DNA of 34,628 bases. It comes from Chara braunii (lineage: Eukaryota; Streptophyta; Charophyceae; Charales; Characeae). Below, piece after piece: positions 20,561 through 31,677 of this stretch. The notes beneath the pieces were generated by a model. The model was not told the DNA's origin. It made no database searches and saw only the letters and a list, made by a program, of their open reading frames with translations. The stretch lies in the NCBI GenBank assembly GCA_003427395.1, contig BFEA01000295.1, positions 1,472,000 through 1,506,627 on the forward strand, given 5' to 3'. The translations under genes and the position numbers were made by a program. The first letter of the stretch is position 1. Every line of letters begins with the position of its first letter.

Positions 20561-21416
20561 GCCGCACACAAAAGGACACAACTTTGGTTGTGACATTCAC
20601 ATTCATCATTACTCAAGCCTTTTTCAAGTTACATCGTAACAATATTTGTTGAAAGCAAAAGGTGCAACCCCATCCATTGCACTTTAAAAGTTCATCTGTT
20701 GTTTGCCAGATATACCTAAGTGCAAAGAAAAACATTGCAATTCGAATTATCTCAAAATACGTGCACATCACGAAAGTCATTCACATGAGGACAAACTCAC
20801 AAGACTGAGAGTGATTGTGAAAATCCACACAAAACAACACCTGAAATCCATACAAGTACATAGGGTTTGGAGCCTCGCGAAGGCAAGAGGCTCTGTCCAT
20901 ATCTCAGAAAACCAATACTATACAAGATAAGAAAAAAAATCGTCGAGACATCAAAGTCCAGATGTTAACGTAGTCGTGATATTACTCTAACATGTGTCTC
21001 ATACATCACACCCTAAACTAAGGAAACTTTGAATATGCATACAGGTACTATCAAAAACACTCCACACCACTCAAGGAAATGACATGTCAAATAAAGTTAC
21101 CTCAGTGTTATCTCTATATACATATAAGACTGAAGGTCCTCTGTGACTTAGTCACACAATCCGTGATATACATGAGTCTGATCCAATCCTCCATGTGTTC
21201 CTCTATATACAAATACTTATCAGGACTGAATGTCAATTCTCTCGTTTCTCCTAGCTCTAGATCTTTTCGGACCCTAATGGTTAAATCATAATCAATCAAC
21301 GTCTCACCTATCTGTCTGTACAACTGTGTCCTACCACCATCTCACGATCTCTCAACCAGGTTACCATTCCTATCCCTCAAAACCCCAGTGAATACTTTGG
21401 TAACCAAACCCTTTGC
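20561..21416. other. Unassigned sequence downstream of gag-like gene
   Basis: AT-rich, with only short frames. A small inverted repeat AGCCTC...GAGGCT lies near 20872-20893. In minus sense this is what follows the stop codon of the gag-like gene; no protease or reverse transcriptase motif follows it. Confidence 0.5.
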
Positions 21417-23563
21417 CTAATCCTCACAGAACTTGGGGCAATCATCAGAGAAGTGTTTGCCCTTCTTGCAGTAGAAACACTTCCCAGACTTCTTCTGCAC
21501 TGCTTCTGTCTTGGTCTCTTATGGGGGTAAAACAAACGAGGGGGTACTTGTGGCTTGGCTGGTGACCTCCTGCTGAACAGTCTCTGAAGTCCCGGGGCAA
21601 ACTCCTCTGCCACCCTCCTGTATGGTCTTTCCACTACCACGTCTCTTTGGATCAGAGCCAGATACCCATGATCCCAAGGCATCTCCAAAATTAGTGAGCA
21701 ACGGCATGTTTTCTGGCGTGGCCAATCTCAGAGATTCCTCCATCTTGCTTTCCTCGCTCTTCTTTACCACCACTTTCCCCTGAGGAACTTGTGATTGCTC
21801 TTCCTGCGAAATCTGAGCAGGACCCTGAGGAAAAGTCACAGGGGTCTCAACCTGTCCAGCCTCCTCAGTCTGTCCTCCAACTGTTGGTAAGAGTATATGC
21901 TGAGTAGCCAAAGAAGTAAGTGTCTGCCACTCAAATTTTTCAGCCTCTGACTCCTTCCTCCTTAGTACCTCCTCTGGCTCTAGTATGAGCTTATCAAGTA
22001 AAGGGACGTTCTCATCTGCCTGTTGCTCTGCTCCTGCCTCCTTCTTTTGATACTTGAAGAGGTTCTCAGCTGATTGCCCCTTGATTCCAAAGCTTTGCAC
22101 CTCAGTCCAATCTATCACTGTTGTAGGCATCTGTTGAGTACACCCGACCTCAATATCCTTCAACCTCTTTTCCCATTCAACCTCCTTCGCTTGGAAGGAA
22201 GTTTGTTGTGCCTGGAGCTGCCCCCTCAGAACGTCGTTGGCCTTGTTAAGGGTCTGATTGACCAACTTGAAGGCTTCATTCTCAGCCCTGATGTCCACCA
22301 TCTCAGTCTTCACAGCGTCTACCTCCTTGCCTTGCCTTTCCACCTCCTTCTTCAAGTCTTCAACCTCTCTTTCTCAATCTACTCTCTCACCATGAAAAGT
22401 TTGTGCCACCTTTGTTTTACTCGTTTTCCCATCTTCTCATCAGAGACCTTTGCTGCCGCAAAACCTTCCTTCATAAGGCCTTTCAGGCTAAGTAAGTCTG
22501 TGGAAACTAACTTAACCCCCATCTCCTAGTGTCTCTCTTTGAGTCTGTCTGCAGCCTCCATCAACCTGTCGAAGCTCTCCCAAGCTTCTGTGAGTAGAGG
22601 AGGGTCATCCTTCTCGGCTGTCTTCTTGGCCTCCACTTCCACTGGCTGCTTCCCTTGCTGCATGTTGTCCTTCATTTCTGCTAGTTTCTTTAATCTGAGT
22701 TGAATTCTCATCTGCATCTTTATCGCAACCTTCTCAATCCTGTCCATCTCTTTTTCTTTGGCAATTTCTTGCTCTTGGTGATCCTGCGTTGCTGGCTCAT
22801 GAAACTGATCAAACACTCTCCCTGGCTCAAAACAATGGTCAGGCATCTGAACATGCTCTAGAGGAAGCCCTGAATCACCTGAAGCTCCTCCTCTTCGTGC
22901 TTCCCCTGTCGCTTGCCCTCTCCTCGTACCAAGCCTGTGAGGCATATGCTCTTTCCCCTTTTTCTCCTCTCCTCTCGTTCCATTGGATGAATTACGTCCC
23001 ACTGCTCGCCCCTCTGTTCCTTCTGACCCTGTTCTCTTTCTTTCCATTCCTTTTCAGTTGTCTGCTTGGCGCTCGGGAGTATAGTAGTTTCTCAGTAGAC
23101 GCTTGCAATCGCCTAGTTTGTTGCTCGCTCCACAATAGTCATGACAAAAAACTTGATGGCCTTCCTCACAAACTAGACAAATCCTTCAGCTCTCATCTCT
23201 GACAAAATGTTATGTTCATCTGCAACAGATCATAAGCCCAGAGGAACTCCTCCAAGTTAGACGAGTCGAAGCGAATTGACAATCCATCTTTTCCCATAGG
23301 TGATGGGTGCAGCCCCTCCATCTTTCTTTCAAACTCCTGGCAAGTGAGTGACTCCCTGACAAACCTCGCAATCGTCTCAACCCACTCACCACGGCCTCGT
23401 ACCTCTGCCAGCTTTTTGGCCACTCCCAGCCATGCTCACAGGCATGATCTTCAAACCTGGCCAAACACATCTCTATACTCCCTCCATCGAAAATAGGAGG
23501 CCTGCTCCCTCTGGTGGTCTTATGCTGTCCCCCTTGTCTGGTAGTCCTCAGTAGAACTTCCAT
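21417..23563 (-). pseudogene. Second gag-like gene with CCHC knuckle, downstream of integrase
   Basis: Start taken at ATG 23561-23563 (MEVLLRTT). The N-terminal part resembles a gag matrix/capsid region: PPIFDGGSIEMCL, then after a frameshift near 23430, EWVETIARFVRESLTCQEF and SNLEEFLWAYDLLQ. The middle (22526-23047) is basic then Lys/Glu-rich coiled-coil-like (EKEMDRIEKVAIKMQMRIQL). The third part (21519-22355) is a long coiled coil followed by a Gln/Glu/Ser linker. A TAA at 21519-21521 interrupts it. Beyond it, in the same frame, lies a zinc knuckle CFYCKKGKHFSDDC (21438-21479, C-X2-C-X4-H-X4-C), then TAG at 21417-21419. TAG codons near 22526 and 22374 and a shift near 22365 also break it. 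Gag identity rests on domain order and the knuckle; no pol follows. Confidence 0.65.
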
Positions 23564-23815
23564 CGGCCCTGCTTCGCCCCTCCCTCTTGAAATGGTTGTC
23601 AAAGGTATCAAGCCTGCACAACAAGGAAGAGACAACAGACGCACAGGGGGTAAACATATCGGAAGACCACAGTAAGAGATATATATATATAGCCCTTTCA
23701 TACTACCTAAGTACTCATACCTATATATATATGTATATTTATTCTTATTCTATCAAAATATTATAATCTACTAACTTGACTTGTCTTCTCCCCGTTATAC
23801 TAAGGTCTTTCCCTC
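23564..23815. other. AT-rich spacer between integrase end and gag-like gene
   Basis: Contains (TA)n-like runs at 23681-23692 and 23721-23735. It is too short to hold an LTR, and none of the LTR sequence is present. This matters for deciding whether the gag-like gene is a separate nested element. Confidence 0.6.
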
Positions 23816-24249
23816 TCAGTTAGAAACCACATGGCTTGCCAGTTCCATGCTCACCTCTTCTCATGCAACAAACTTCTTCAATCTTGAGCCAGACACCCAG
23901 TCCTTCCATGCCGTTTCATTCATCTCCTCGATTTAATAAGACTCATTCTCGCCGCTACTCGTGATTCTGTATGACCCTAACCATCGCTTGTCCAATTTCC
24001 TCGACCATTGTTTCTCTAGGGATGAGTCGTAGAGCAACACCGCATCCCCCACGTTTAGAGGTTCCTTTCTTACTCGTGCAAACTAGTCCCACCTGAACTT
24101 GTCCTTGGTTCGACTGTCAGTCACCCTACTCGCCGCTTTTTGTACCCTATCCTCTATAGCTCCACCCTGACGTGCCCTCAGATCAAGCAACTCCTCAAAA
24201 GACAGGGTCGTTTCGAGGTCTTGTCGTCTCCAGGTTTTTAGGAAACTTT
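23816..24249 (-). pseudogene. Integrase C-terminal domain, part after MITE insertion
   Basis: In minus sense the frame resumes after the MITE with LKTWRRQDLETTLSFEELL, then a helical segment, then PLNVGDAVLLYDSS and RKLDKRWLGSYRI. These match the GPY/F-type C-terminal region of Ty3/gypsy integrases: a 'DxVLL' strand followed by KLxxRWxGPYxI, here with S for P. A conserved-looking tail (WKDWVSGSRLKKFVA) follows. In-frame stops: TAG after FRWD, TAA after NESY, TGA at 23861-23863. The last in-frame stop of the block is TGA at 23816-23818. Confidence 0.75.
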
Positions 24250-24700
24250 GAGGGAAGATTAACAATAGTCGTATTTTTCATCACCACTTCACGATGCATC
24301 CTGTCTAAACAAGTGGTTTTCAGGGTCTTCGGACCTTTCACCACTTTACGACCATTCACGTCTGAAAATCCTGAATGATCCTTAAGTGGTGAAAGTTCCG
24401 AAGACCCTGAAAACCACCTGTTTAGGCAGGCTGCATCCTTAAGTGGTGAAGAGTAGTTTTCATGGTCTTCGGACCTTTCACCACTTTAGTACCATTCAGG
24501 ATTTTCAGACTGCCCAAAAGTCTCACTTGACCACTTCAGGATACCCTTCAACACTTCAGGATGCAGCCTGCCTAAACAGGTGGTTTTCAAGGTCTTCGGA
24601 CCATTCGCCACTTTAGGACCATTCAAGATTTTCAGACTGTCTAAAACTTACACTTCAGAATTTTCATTCCTGAATTTTCAGCTACCCGATAACCGCTTGT
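24250..24700 (-). mobile_element. Fold-back MITE inside integrase, 9-bp TSD
   Basis: A 451-bp copy of the family at 9704-10146, in opposite orientation, flanked by GGAAACTTT at 24241-24249 and 24701-24709. Its right end is ...CTACCCGATAACCGCTTGT and its left end GAGGGAAGATTAAC. It separates integrase residues ...TFSIESF from LKTWRRQ..., so the empty site would restore the coding order. It therefore inserted after this element did. The plus frames across it are shadows. Confidence 0.85.
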
Positions 24701-25184
24701 GGAAACTTTCTATAGAGAACGTAGCATGCCTGTCATACTACCACAATGTAGCTGACGCGTAGTTGGTACTCCTTTTGACAGTGATATTCTCCACGAAGAA
24801 GGCAACCGTAAGGAAATTTGGTCATGGATTAGGCCTGTCATCTTTCAATTTCGCGAAGAGATTTGTAATGGTACTGTGTCCTCTTTCTACTGGTGCGGTA
24901 GCTTGAGGGTGTGCCTCAGTCGTATACTCGACAATCACACCATATCCCCTCAACAACGTCTTCACTTCTGCACAAGTGAATTCGAACCCTCTGTCCATTA
25001 CGAATCTTGAGACGAAAGGATAACAAAGGTAACATTCTTCAATGCACAGAGCTAATACCTCTACAGTCTTTGTGCGAATAACCTTACCATTAACAAACCC
25101 TGAGAGATTGTCTCGTGCATCAAAGATATAATTAATCCCTCCTATGCATAGAGACATTGCCAATAGATCCAGATGGACGACTGC
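24701..25184 (-). pseudogene. Integrase catalytic core (D-D-35-E)
   Basis: The core reads HLDLLAMSL (first Asp at 25168-25170), then IFDARDNLSGF, then FVMDRGFEF (second Asp at 24993-24995) and PVERGHSTI (Glu at 24885-24887). The second Asp and the Glu are separated by exactly 35 residues, the retroviral/Ty3 integrase signature. HPQA precedes the Glu as usual. In-frame stops: TGA just before AVVHLDL (near 25185), TGA after DDRPNP (24822), and TAG after ATLW. Catalytic residues are intact though the gene is dead. It transferred element cDNA into chromosomes. Confidence 0.9.
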
Positions 25185-25440
25185 TCAAACCTCACGTATA
25201 TATCTAGGGTGGAGTGATTCCCTAGGTCTAAGGGAAGACCGCTCCTGACATGGTTCACAAGACTTGCAATAATTGTCGATCATGTGTCCTATGTCATCCC
25301 AATAATATAAGTCGTGAATTTTTAAGTACGTCGCATCAACGCTCCTATGACCACATGCCGTTCCATCATAAAGGGCGGTCATAACGTCAATCTGTCAATT
25401 TACTCTACAAACTATCCTTCTGGAATTTCTTCCTTTACTT
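25185..25440 (-). pseudogene. Integrase N-terminal zinc-binding domain
   Basis: Reads TALYDGTACGHRSVDAT, LYYWDDIGHMI and CKSCEPCQERS. This is the HHCC domain of Ty3/gypsy integrases, except that the first His position is Tyr (YDGTACGH where H-X6-H is expected). A CAT to TAT transition would explain it. A stop codon separates it from the catalytic core, and another (near 25392) precedes it. The frame is the same as the core. Confidence 0.8.
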
Positions 25441-26040
25441 CTCATGAATAAATGACCGTCTCTCACCAGAAAATTCGACCGCATCTTAAGGACCCTTTCG
25501 CTAGAATCTTTTTCTCTCATTTCACATGAAAGGAACATTCCTAACTCCAGATACACTCCGTCACACTCTTCTATGTGAAAGACCTCTTTTATTTCTCCTT
25601 CTTCAAAATCGTCGTACTCTTCTTCGTGGACCACATTCTCCTCCCTACTCTGCATTTCTTCTTCAATTCTAGCCACCTCATCTTGAAGCAACGAGGTCAC
25701 CAGCATGTACATTCCTCCTATCAATCGTTTATGCTTTTCTACCTGTTGGTGTCCGTTCTCTAGCTTGACCAGATCTTTCTGCAGCTGGTACTTATCTGCC
25801 AAGACTAAATTCATCACCCATTCTACTCCTGGCATCCCCCATGAATCTTCCTCAATATACGGCTTGAGGACTATGTCTGGTCGTCGTACATGAGGTGGAG
25901 GAGCAAGCTATATAGGTCGTCCAGGAGTAATATGTTCACCTACTGTTAGCGACCGTGAGTTGATGTGGAGCCTTACGTCCTCTTCCTTGTTCATAAATCC
26001 ATCGACTGACGGAGTATTTTCGACTACCCCTTTGTTGCTT
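25441..26040 (-). pseudogene. RNase H-integrase linker
   Basis: Continues the pol frame with an acidic region (EEEYDDFEEGEIKEV) and a segment ahead of the zinc domain (SNFLVRDGHLFMRSKGRNS) that corresponds to the short strand pair preceding the HHCC motif in gypsy polyproteins. Two in-frame stops lie near 25908 and 26040. No separate function. Confidence 0.6.
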
Positions 26041-26500
26041 TAATCCCAGTCGACGCGACTTAACCCATCTGCCTTATTTTTGTTCCCAGAAATACGCTCT
26101 AACTTGAAATCAAACATCCAGATGTATGTTAGCCATCTGATAATGGTTGGATTTTAGGGAGCGAAATTCTTAAGTGAATCGGCCAGAGCAGTCGGGTCAA
26201 CTTTCAAAACGAACCTTCTGCCGAAGAGGTAATTTCTGAAAATTCGTAGGCAATGAAGAACTGTCAAAATCTCCCGCTTAAACTGAGAGTAATTTCTCTC
26301 AGTTGTGTTAAGCGTTCGACTTTCAAATCTCAAAGGTCTCTCTTTTACCTGACAATCTTTTTGAATCAATACACCCTCAAAGACAGTAGGTCCAACGTTA
26401 GTCTCTACAATAAAAAGTCTTGTTAGCGTGGCGGCATGATTCAGTACCCTTAACATTAACCCCCCGTCCTCAAACTCTTTCTTTAGGCTTTTAATTACCG
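26041..26500 (-). pseudogene. RNase H domain
   Basis: Reads RPLRFESRTLNTTERNYSQF and REILTVLHCLRIFRNYLFG, then VLKVDPTAL, and after a TAA at about 26154 GNKNKADGLSRVDWD. These are the Ty3/gypsy RNase H landmarks: the 'SR-L...ERNYS..E-E-LA-v' helix, the 'yL-G--F-l-tDh--L' strand (DH is DP here) and the terminal N-(V/K)AD-LSR. It degraded the RNA strand of the cDNA hybrid. Confidence 0.8.
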
Positions 26501-27715
26501 ACTCCTGCTTATCTCCCTATTCCAAGTCTCGACCTTGGCATACAAGCTTTCGCAGTTGCTCTGTCTTAGCCGCAAACCCTTTAATGAACACTCTAAAAAA
26601 CCCACACGTTCCTAGGAAGCTCCTTACTTCCGTGATTGTCTCGAATGGTGTTGGTCACTCGAGAATCTTGTTAATCTTCTTAGTGTCTGGCCGACGACCC
26701 CTCTCGTCACACACAAACCCTAAGATTGTAGCTCCACGCATACAATGCCTTGACTTCGCTCCACTCGCAGTGCGGTTAAGTTCTTTAGTAAATCTAGGAC
26801 CTTGCACAGATCTTGCACATGATCTCAAACAAAACGTCTAATTTCAGGTTTTAACTTCTGCTCATCCTTTTCTTTTGACCCTTTCACATCCAAATCATCA
26901 ATGTATGGTTATGTAATATGAGGAATTACTGATTGCATTGCTTTTACCATATGCCTTTGAACCATTGCGACTGCATTCGTCCACCCTTGGGGTGCGACAT
27001 TCATATGGATCAGGCCTCGAGGGGTATGCATCGCCGTCATCGGCCTGTCTGATGGGTAAATAGGAAACTGGTCGTAACCAGAATATAGATCTATAACTGA
27101 AATTATAGATCGTCATGCGCAGACTTCCGAAAGTGCATCACCATTTGGAATACCACCTACGTCTCTTATGGTCACTGCATTTAGTCGCTGCAGATCCTGT
27201 ACCCATCGCAAGGTCCCATTTGGTTTGACGAAGCAAAACCAGGGGGATGCATAAGGCCCACTCGAGTACTCCGACACATGATTGCGGATCTTTTCATCAA
27301 GATATTTTACTACCTTTTTCTCATCAGCCGCATTGGGATATCGTGCACCTCGCAGGTTCCAAGGCTTATGTAACACGGTATGTATCCGAATCATCGAAAT
27401 CTTATCAATGTCCAGACGACCACGTTCGCCATCATTAAAGGCATAGGCAGTATGTCTTCCTGTCATGGTCTTCACCATCAACTGCCTCTCCTGCGCTGTA
27501 AGAAAATTTGGTTCCCTTATTATCAGCGCCTCTTCTGTTTCCTGATTGATACGACATGGTTCATTCTCTGCATTTTCTCGCATATGCCATATCAACTCTC
27601 GTTCCAGCTCATAATAAACCTCTTGTTTCTCAGTCACGAGCACAAGAACAGGGCAATATTTTTGATCTACTCTTTTGTACCGCCTTTGTGACCCTTGCTT
27701 GAGCCCACCCCTAAA
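26501..27715 (-). pseudogene. Reverse transcriptase domain
   Basis: In order: YASPWFCFVKPNGTLRW and DLQRLNAVT (fingers), VIDLYSGYDQFPI (first catalytic Asp), TPRGL, APQGWTNA, the YIDD box (26894-26905), and after a frame change between about 26890 and 26790 ILGFVCDERGRRPD, then EVRSFLGTCGFFRVFIKGFA (thumb/connection). Stops: TGA at 27113, TAA at 26909-26911 (two codons before the YIDD), a TGA at 26655-26657 where Trp is expected, and a TAG in the connection. A single-base shift lies near 27715. Catalytic Asp residues are all present. Ty3/gypsy assignment follows from RT-RH-IN order. Confidence 0.9.
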
Positions 27716-28015
27716 AAAGGCCGAGCCGTGCTTTAAGGTTGGACTCCCGCCGATCCTCCTATCCTTCCAGGCGTCCGATATACCAACTTAACCTCTCCTT
27801 CTCCCATCTGCTTCATCACCTTCTCTTTCAAGGCCTCTACAGCCTCCGGGTCCACCATCCCATAGGTTGACACTATGTCCATAGCATCGTCTATACTCGC
27901 CAGGCTAAGAGTCAGTGCTTCCGGCTTCCTTTCTTCTTCAAACTCGTCGCCCCTAGCCACTTCCTTTCTTCTTCTGACTCTTCAATCGTGAAAGAGTCAG
28001 GATTGGGTCTATTCC
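27716..28015 (-). pseudogene. Protease-RT linker, frameshifted
   Basis: A 75-codon open piece (27733-27960) reads ASIDDAMDIVSTYGMVDPEA and ends in TPGRIGGSAG. It is out of frame with both protease (28016-28345) and RT, so at least two indels flank it. No catalytic motif. It probably belongs to the polyprotein linker. Confidence 0.55.
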
Positions 28016-28345
28016 TTATACTTCGTGACCCTCATAGTTGGCACACATTCGGTCACATAAGACGAGGAACATCGTCCCATCATGCTTATTAAGTATGAGG
28101 GTTTCTGTTCGGCTAAAAAAAGATCGACCCAATAGGATGGGATGATCGAGATCAGGCATTACAAAGAAACAACTTCTCACTTTAACCTTGCCAATCTCCA
28201 AAATTATTCTCGATGCGGTCCCTACAAACACTGACCGACTATTAGCTCCCATTAGGACTCCGTTATCAGCGAGATTTATTTTCATTCCCAAGCGCAAAGC
28301 ATGCTCCTCCTTTATGAGGTTCATCTCTGCGCCACTGTCCACCAT
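28016..28345 (-). pseudogene. Aspartic protease domain
   Basis: Begins MVDSGAEMNLI, with the catalytic D-S-G triad (Asp at 28337-28339), and continues to ILEIGKVKVRSCFFV and HPILLGRSFF, the conserved hydrophobic-Gly strand of retropepsins. About 110 residues, normal for a retroelement protease, which cuts the gag-pol polyprotein. It is uninterrupted internally. The frame is the same as upstream gag, with a stop 20 codons before the DSG block (near 28403). Confidence 0.85.
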
Positions 28346-29416
28346 TGTCTTGCATGTTTTCCCTTTTACTACTACGTCTAAGCACCCACGTGCGACAGAC
28401 TTTCAATCCATCTTCGTACCGGTTTCCGCCCATTCTGCCTCCTTAGGGATTATGGCCCCCAATCTTATACTAGCCACCGTCTTCCTTGACAATGAAGCTT
28501 TGAGCTCGTCCCGGAGTCTTGGGGTTGAAACCAACACATCCTTCAAGTTCATAAGGTGATTATGACCCTCAAAGATTATACCCATCATCTACTCCACGTC
28601 ATTACCTTCTTCCACCCGGACAGTGTACTTTCTTTTCTTCCCTTCCGGAACTCTGTCCATGTATGCTTTAACATCCTTTTTTTTCGCTCTTATCTCAACT
28701 CTTTTATTTTCTTCTCTCCTTAACCTCTCATCCCTTTCATCTTCGTCCTCCGAGATGTCCACTGTCTCTTTTTCCCCACTCGGCTCAGGAACGTCCTTTG
28801 CCGGCTCATCGGAGCTTACCGGCTCCTTGACCCTTGTCCTGACTGCTTGTGGTACTCTTCCTGACCTTGATGGTGACCTATAAGCCATTCCGGATCGAGG
28901 CGTCGGCCCCAAAACCGTTACGCCTGGTAAGTTCCCTGACCCTCCTTGAGATCCTGGACCCATATCGTAGAGATACACCAACGGTTTTTTACCTTTTCAT
29001 TCCTTGACCTCCTCACACATGCTGGTCAATTTATCTTGATATCTTCCTATTTTTGCCACTAGATCCTCCATTCTTTCCATTATTCTTCGTGCCTCATTCA
29101 AGTAACCTTCCTCTATCTCATCGTCGGATTCCACCACAATCGGCTCTTCCCTGACGGTACCGGCTTTCCTTTCTTGCTCTACCTCCTCATTCTCTCCTAT
29201 TTCTTCCACCCTAACATCAGGACGGACCTCCTCCTCTTGCCAAATCCGAAATATAGCCAGAGGAGTTGGTGGCATGCCGACCTCGGCTCGCCACAAGGCC
29301 TCCTTCCTCGTTCCTCCAGGGGTCTTAGGGTCAATGTAGTACCCGAACTTGTCATACATATCACCATCGTGGTTGGTACTAATTAATCCTTCATCTTCAT
29401 CATTTCGTCGGACATG
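28346..29416 (-). pseudogene. Gag-protease linker (acidic region)
   Basis: Three open blocks in one frame are separated by single stops near 28403, 28589 and 28997. The block at 28997-29359 starts MYDKFGYYIDPKTPGG and ends in a helical segment. The block at 28589-28981 is Ser/Pro/Arg-rich, then acidic (ISEDEDERDERLRREENK). No known catalytic domain; probably polyprotein linker between nucleocapsid and protease. Confidence 0.6.
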
Positions 29417-30320
29417 ACAAAATTTGATAGTGTGTCATTTTTGCCCACAATGCCAGTAAATGACATTCCTCCAATCTATCCGTCCTCTACCAAAACCTCG
29501 CCCGCTTTCCTGACCACCCTGAGTTCCTGATGCACTCCAGCCCCCATTTCCTCCTCCATTGGAATTACCACCTCCATTTCCTCTTCCATTTCCTCCGCGG
29601 TCACCATTTCCTCGTCCTCGGCCCCATCCTTGGTTTTGTCCACGTCCGCCGCCTTGGCCCCATCCTTGTGACGCTGACTGCTGAGGTTGACTTGGCTGTG
29701 GGTTTGGGTGGCTTACCTATTGAGATTGGGGCCCTGGATATCCGCAAGACACCATGCTCAATAGAGCCCCTGCATATGATACATGCTGCCCACTTACTGA
29801 CCATGGTACATATGGACCATACTTAGGCCAAGGACTTGGGGGTCCATAGCCCGGCCATGACCCATAGGGTGATGGCCCAGCGTGGCCATGTGACTGAGGG
29901 GGTGACATTGCTATTACTTACGAACCTTGGCCTCTTCTTGAGCCTTGTCCTCCTTGGGCCAAATTTATGGCCTTCCTTTGTGCCTTTGTTAACTTTTGAG
30001 ACTCAGGTTCTTCCTCTTTTTCTTCTTCTTCTTTTTCTTGTACCATTGCTTTCTTTGCCCGTCCCTGGGCCTGCGTTACTGTCATTACCCTTTTGGCAGC
30101 ATTCGCTTCTTTCGTGACTTCAAGTTGGGTCACTACCTCCTCTACAACTTTCTTAAGGTCCTGGCCTCTGCTTGTCGTAGCGTCCAAGACCTTTTTCTTC
30201 TTTCTTGCCTGCCGCATTTGGAAGAGGTCAACTTGATCCAATTCCCCATCTATTACACTTTTTTTTATAGTACCCCATGTCAACTTCTTCCCTGGCGTAC
30301 CCTTCTTGGTCAGCGTAGAG
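29417..30320 (-). pseudogene. Gag C-terminal part with damaged zinc knuckle
   Basis: After the 1357-bp insertion the frame resumes with TKKGTPGKKLTWG, a Lys-rich segment, an Ala/Gln/Glu-rich helix, a Pro/Gly/Tyr-rich stretch (YGSWPGYGPPSP) and an Arg/Gly/Asn-rich box. The nucleocapsid knuckle at 29417-29458 reads YWHCGQK-stop-HTIKFC. Against C-X2-C-X4-H-X4-C, the first Cys is Tyr and the residue before His is TGA. Further stops at 29918-29920 and near 29717. Nucleic-acid binding would be lost. Confidence 0.75.
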
Positions 30321-31677
30321 CAGAGAGTGTAAACGGGTAACCGTTGCCCGTACCCGGCCGTACCCAACTGTAACCACCAGGTTACGGGCGGGTGTGGGTA
30401 CCCATTCCGAATGGGGAGTTGGGTATGGGCATGCGCAAACAAAAGGTGGTTGTTGTTAGCGTGGGCACAATTGCCCTTTTTGGAGATCATGGGTGGGTTG
30501 GGGCAGGTAGGGGTAGGGGTAAAAAAAAAAACGGTATGGGCGGACAGAAAAAGAAATAGACGGGTATGGGCAGGTACGGGTGACCCAAAAAAAAAAGGGG
30601 TGGGTACGAACGGGTAGAGGTTGTCGTCGGGTATTCGTGGTATACCCGATGTGAGTCTTGTAGCTTTGCAGGCTTTGTCCTTTTGCTCAAACGTGACGCT
30701 TTTCTCATATTCCAAATCTTTCGCTTTCCCTTGAAGCAAACATTTTTTCTCGCAAGGGTGAATTTGATCTCTCTTTGTTTTTTTATTTTATTTTATTCAA
30801 AATTTCTAACTATTTTCATATTTGTGTAACTCTGTGTATGTAATATTTATGTGTATGTGTGTGTGTGTGTGTGTGCTGTGTGTGCGACGCACTGTGTGTC
30901 TAAGTGTGTGTGTTATGTGTGTGTGTGTGTGTGTGTGTGTGAGAGTGTACATGTGTGCAACAGACCGAGGCTTGTTGCATTTGCAGATGATATACAGATT
31001 GCATAAGCTGGTGTAGCACCATATGCACCCATAGCAGCATCAAAGTGACCAGATGTAACAACTGTTGCTGTTGTAGCAGTCACTGCAGCAACTGCCACAT
31101 CTCGAAAATAATAAAATAAAATAATAATGTTAATAATAATAAAAATTACCACGTCAATCTTGTGACGTGCAGGTGGTTGGGGACAGTTGGGGGCGGTTAG
31201 TGGTTGTAAAAAAAAAGAAAAAAGTTCGGGGCGGTTAGGGATAAATAGGGACAGGTAGGGGCAGTAAGGGACAATTAGGGGCAATTAGGGACAATTAGGG
31301 GCAGTTATGGACGGTTAGGGGAGGGTGGGTAACGAGCATGGGTGGTTACGGGTGGGTGCATACAATTATGGGTAGGAACGGGTAGGTACAGGTAAAGAAA
31401 ACTTGGGTACGGTAGGGTATGGGTGGTTAACAAAAGGTTTGGGTTCAGGTGGCCATGTGTGGTTTTAAAAAAAAATGTTCATGGGTAGGTATGGGCAGTT
31501 ACATGCTGAAGAGGTTCAAGTAGGGTAAGTCTGGGTATACCTTTTTTTAATTTAAGAAGGTGGAGATGGGTAAAGGTCCGGAAGGCCAGGTATACAGTAA
31601 GTACGGGTGGTTGGCTTTCAAAGAGGGTGTGGTTAGGCCAGGTACAGATATTCCTAAAAATCCTAGTTGCGAACTCT
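30321..31677. mobile_element. 1357-bp DNA transposon inserted in gag, 9-bp TSD
   Basis: Bounded by AGCGTAGAG at 30312-30320 and 31678-31686. The ends are CAGAGAGTGTAAACGGG and ...TTGCGAACTCT, a short imperfect inverted CAGAG/AGAG. Both subterminal regions are crowded with GGGTACGGG and GGTAGG words. The middle holds a (TG)n microsatellite (30852-30945) and GGGACAATTA-like repeats. The CAGAG end suggests hAT, though hAT duplications are normally 8 bp. No transposase. A minus-strand stretch at about 30640-30770 reads like protein (QGKAKDLEYEKSVTFEQK) and may be a captured fragment. Removing the insertion restores gag reading ...EAST-LTKKG.... Confidence 0.8.

Noticed and set aside
21417-23563. 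env-like third ORF downstream of integrase
   Set aside because: No signal peptide or membrane segment; a CCHC knuckle and coiled-coil layout point to gag.
30822-31016. Cys/Val-rich frame
   Set aside because: Translation of a (TG)n microsatellite.
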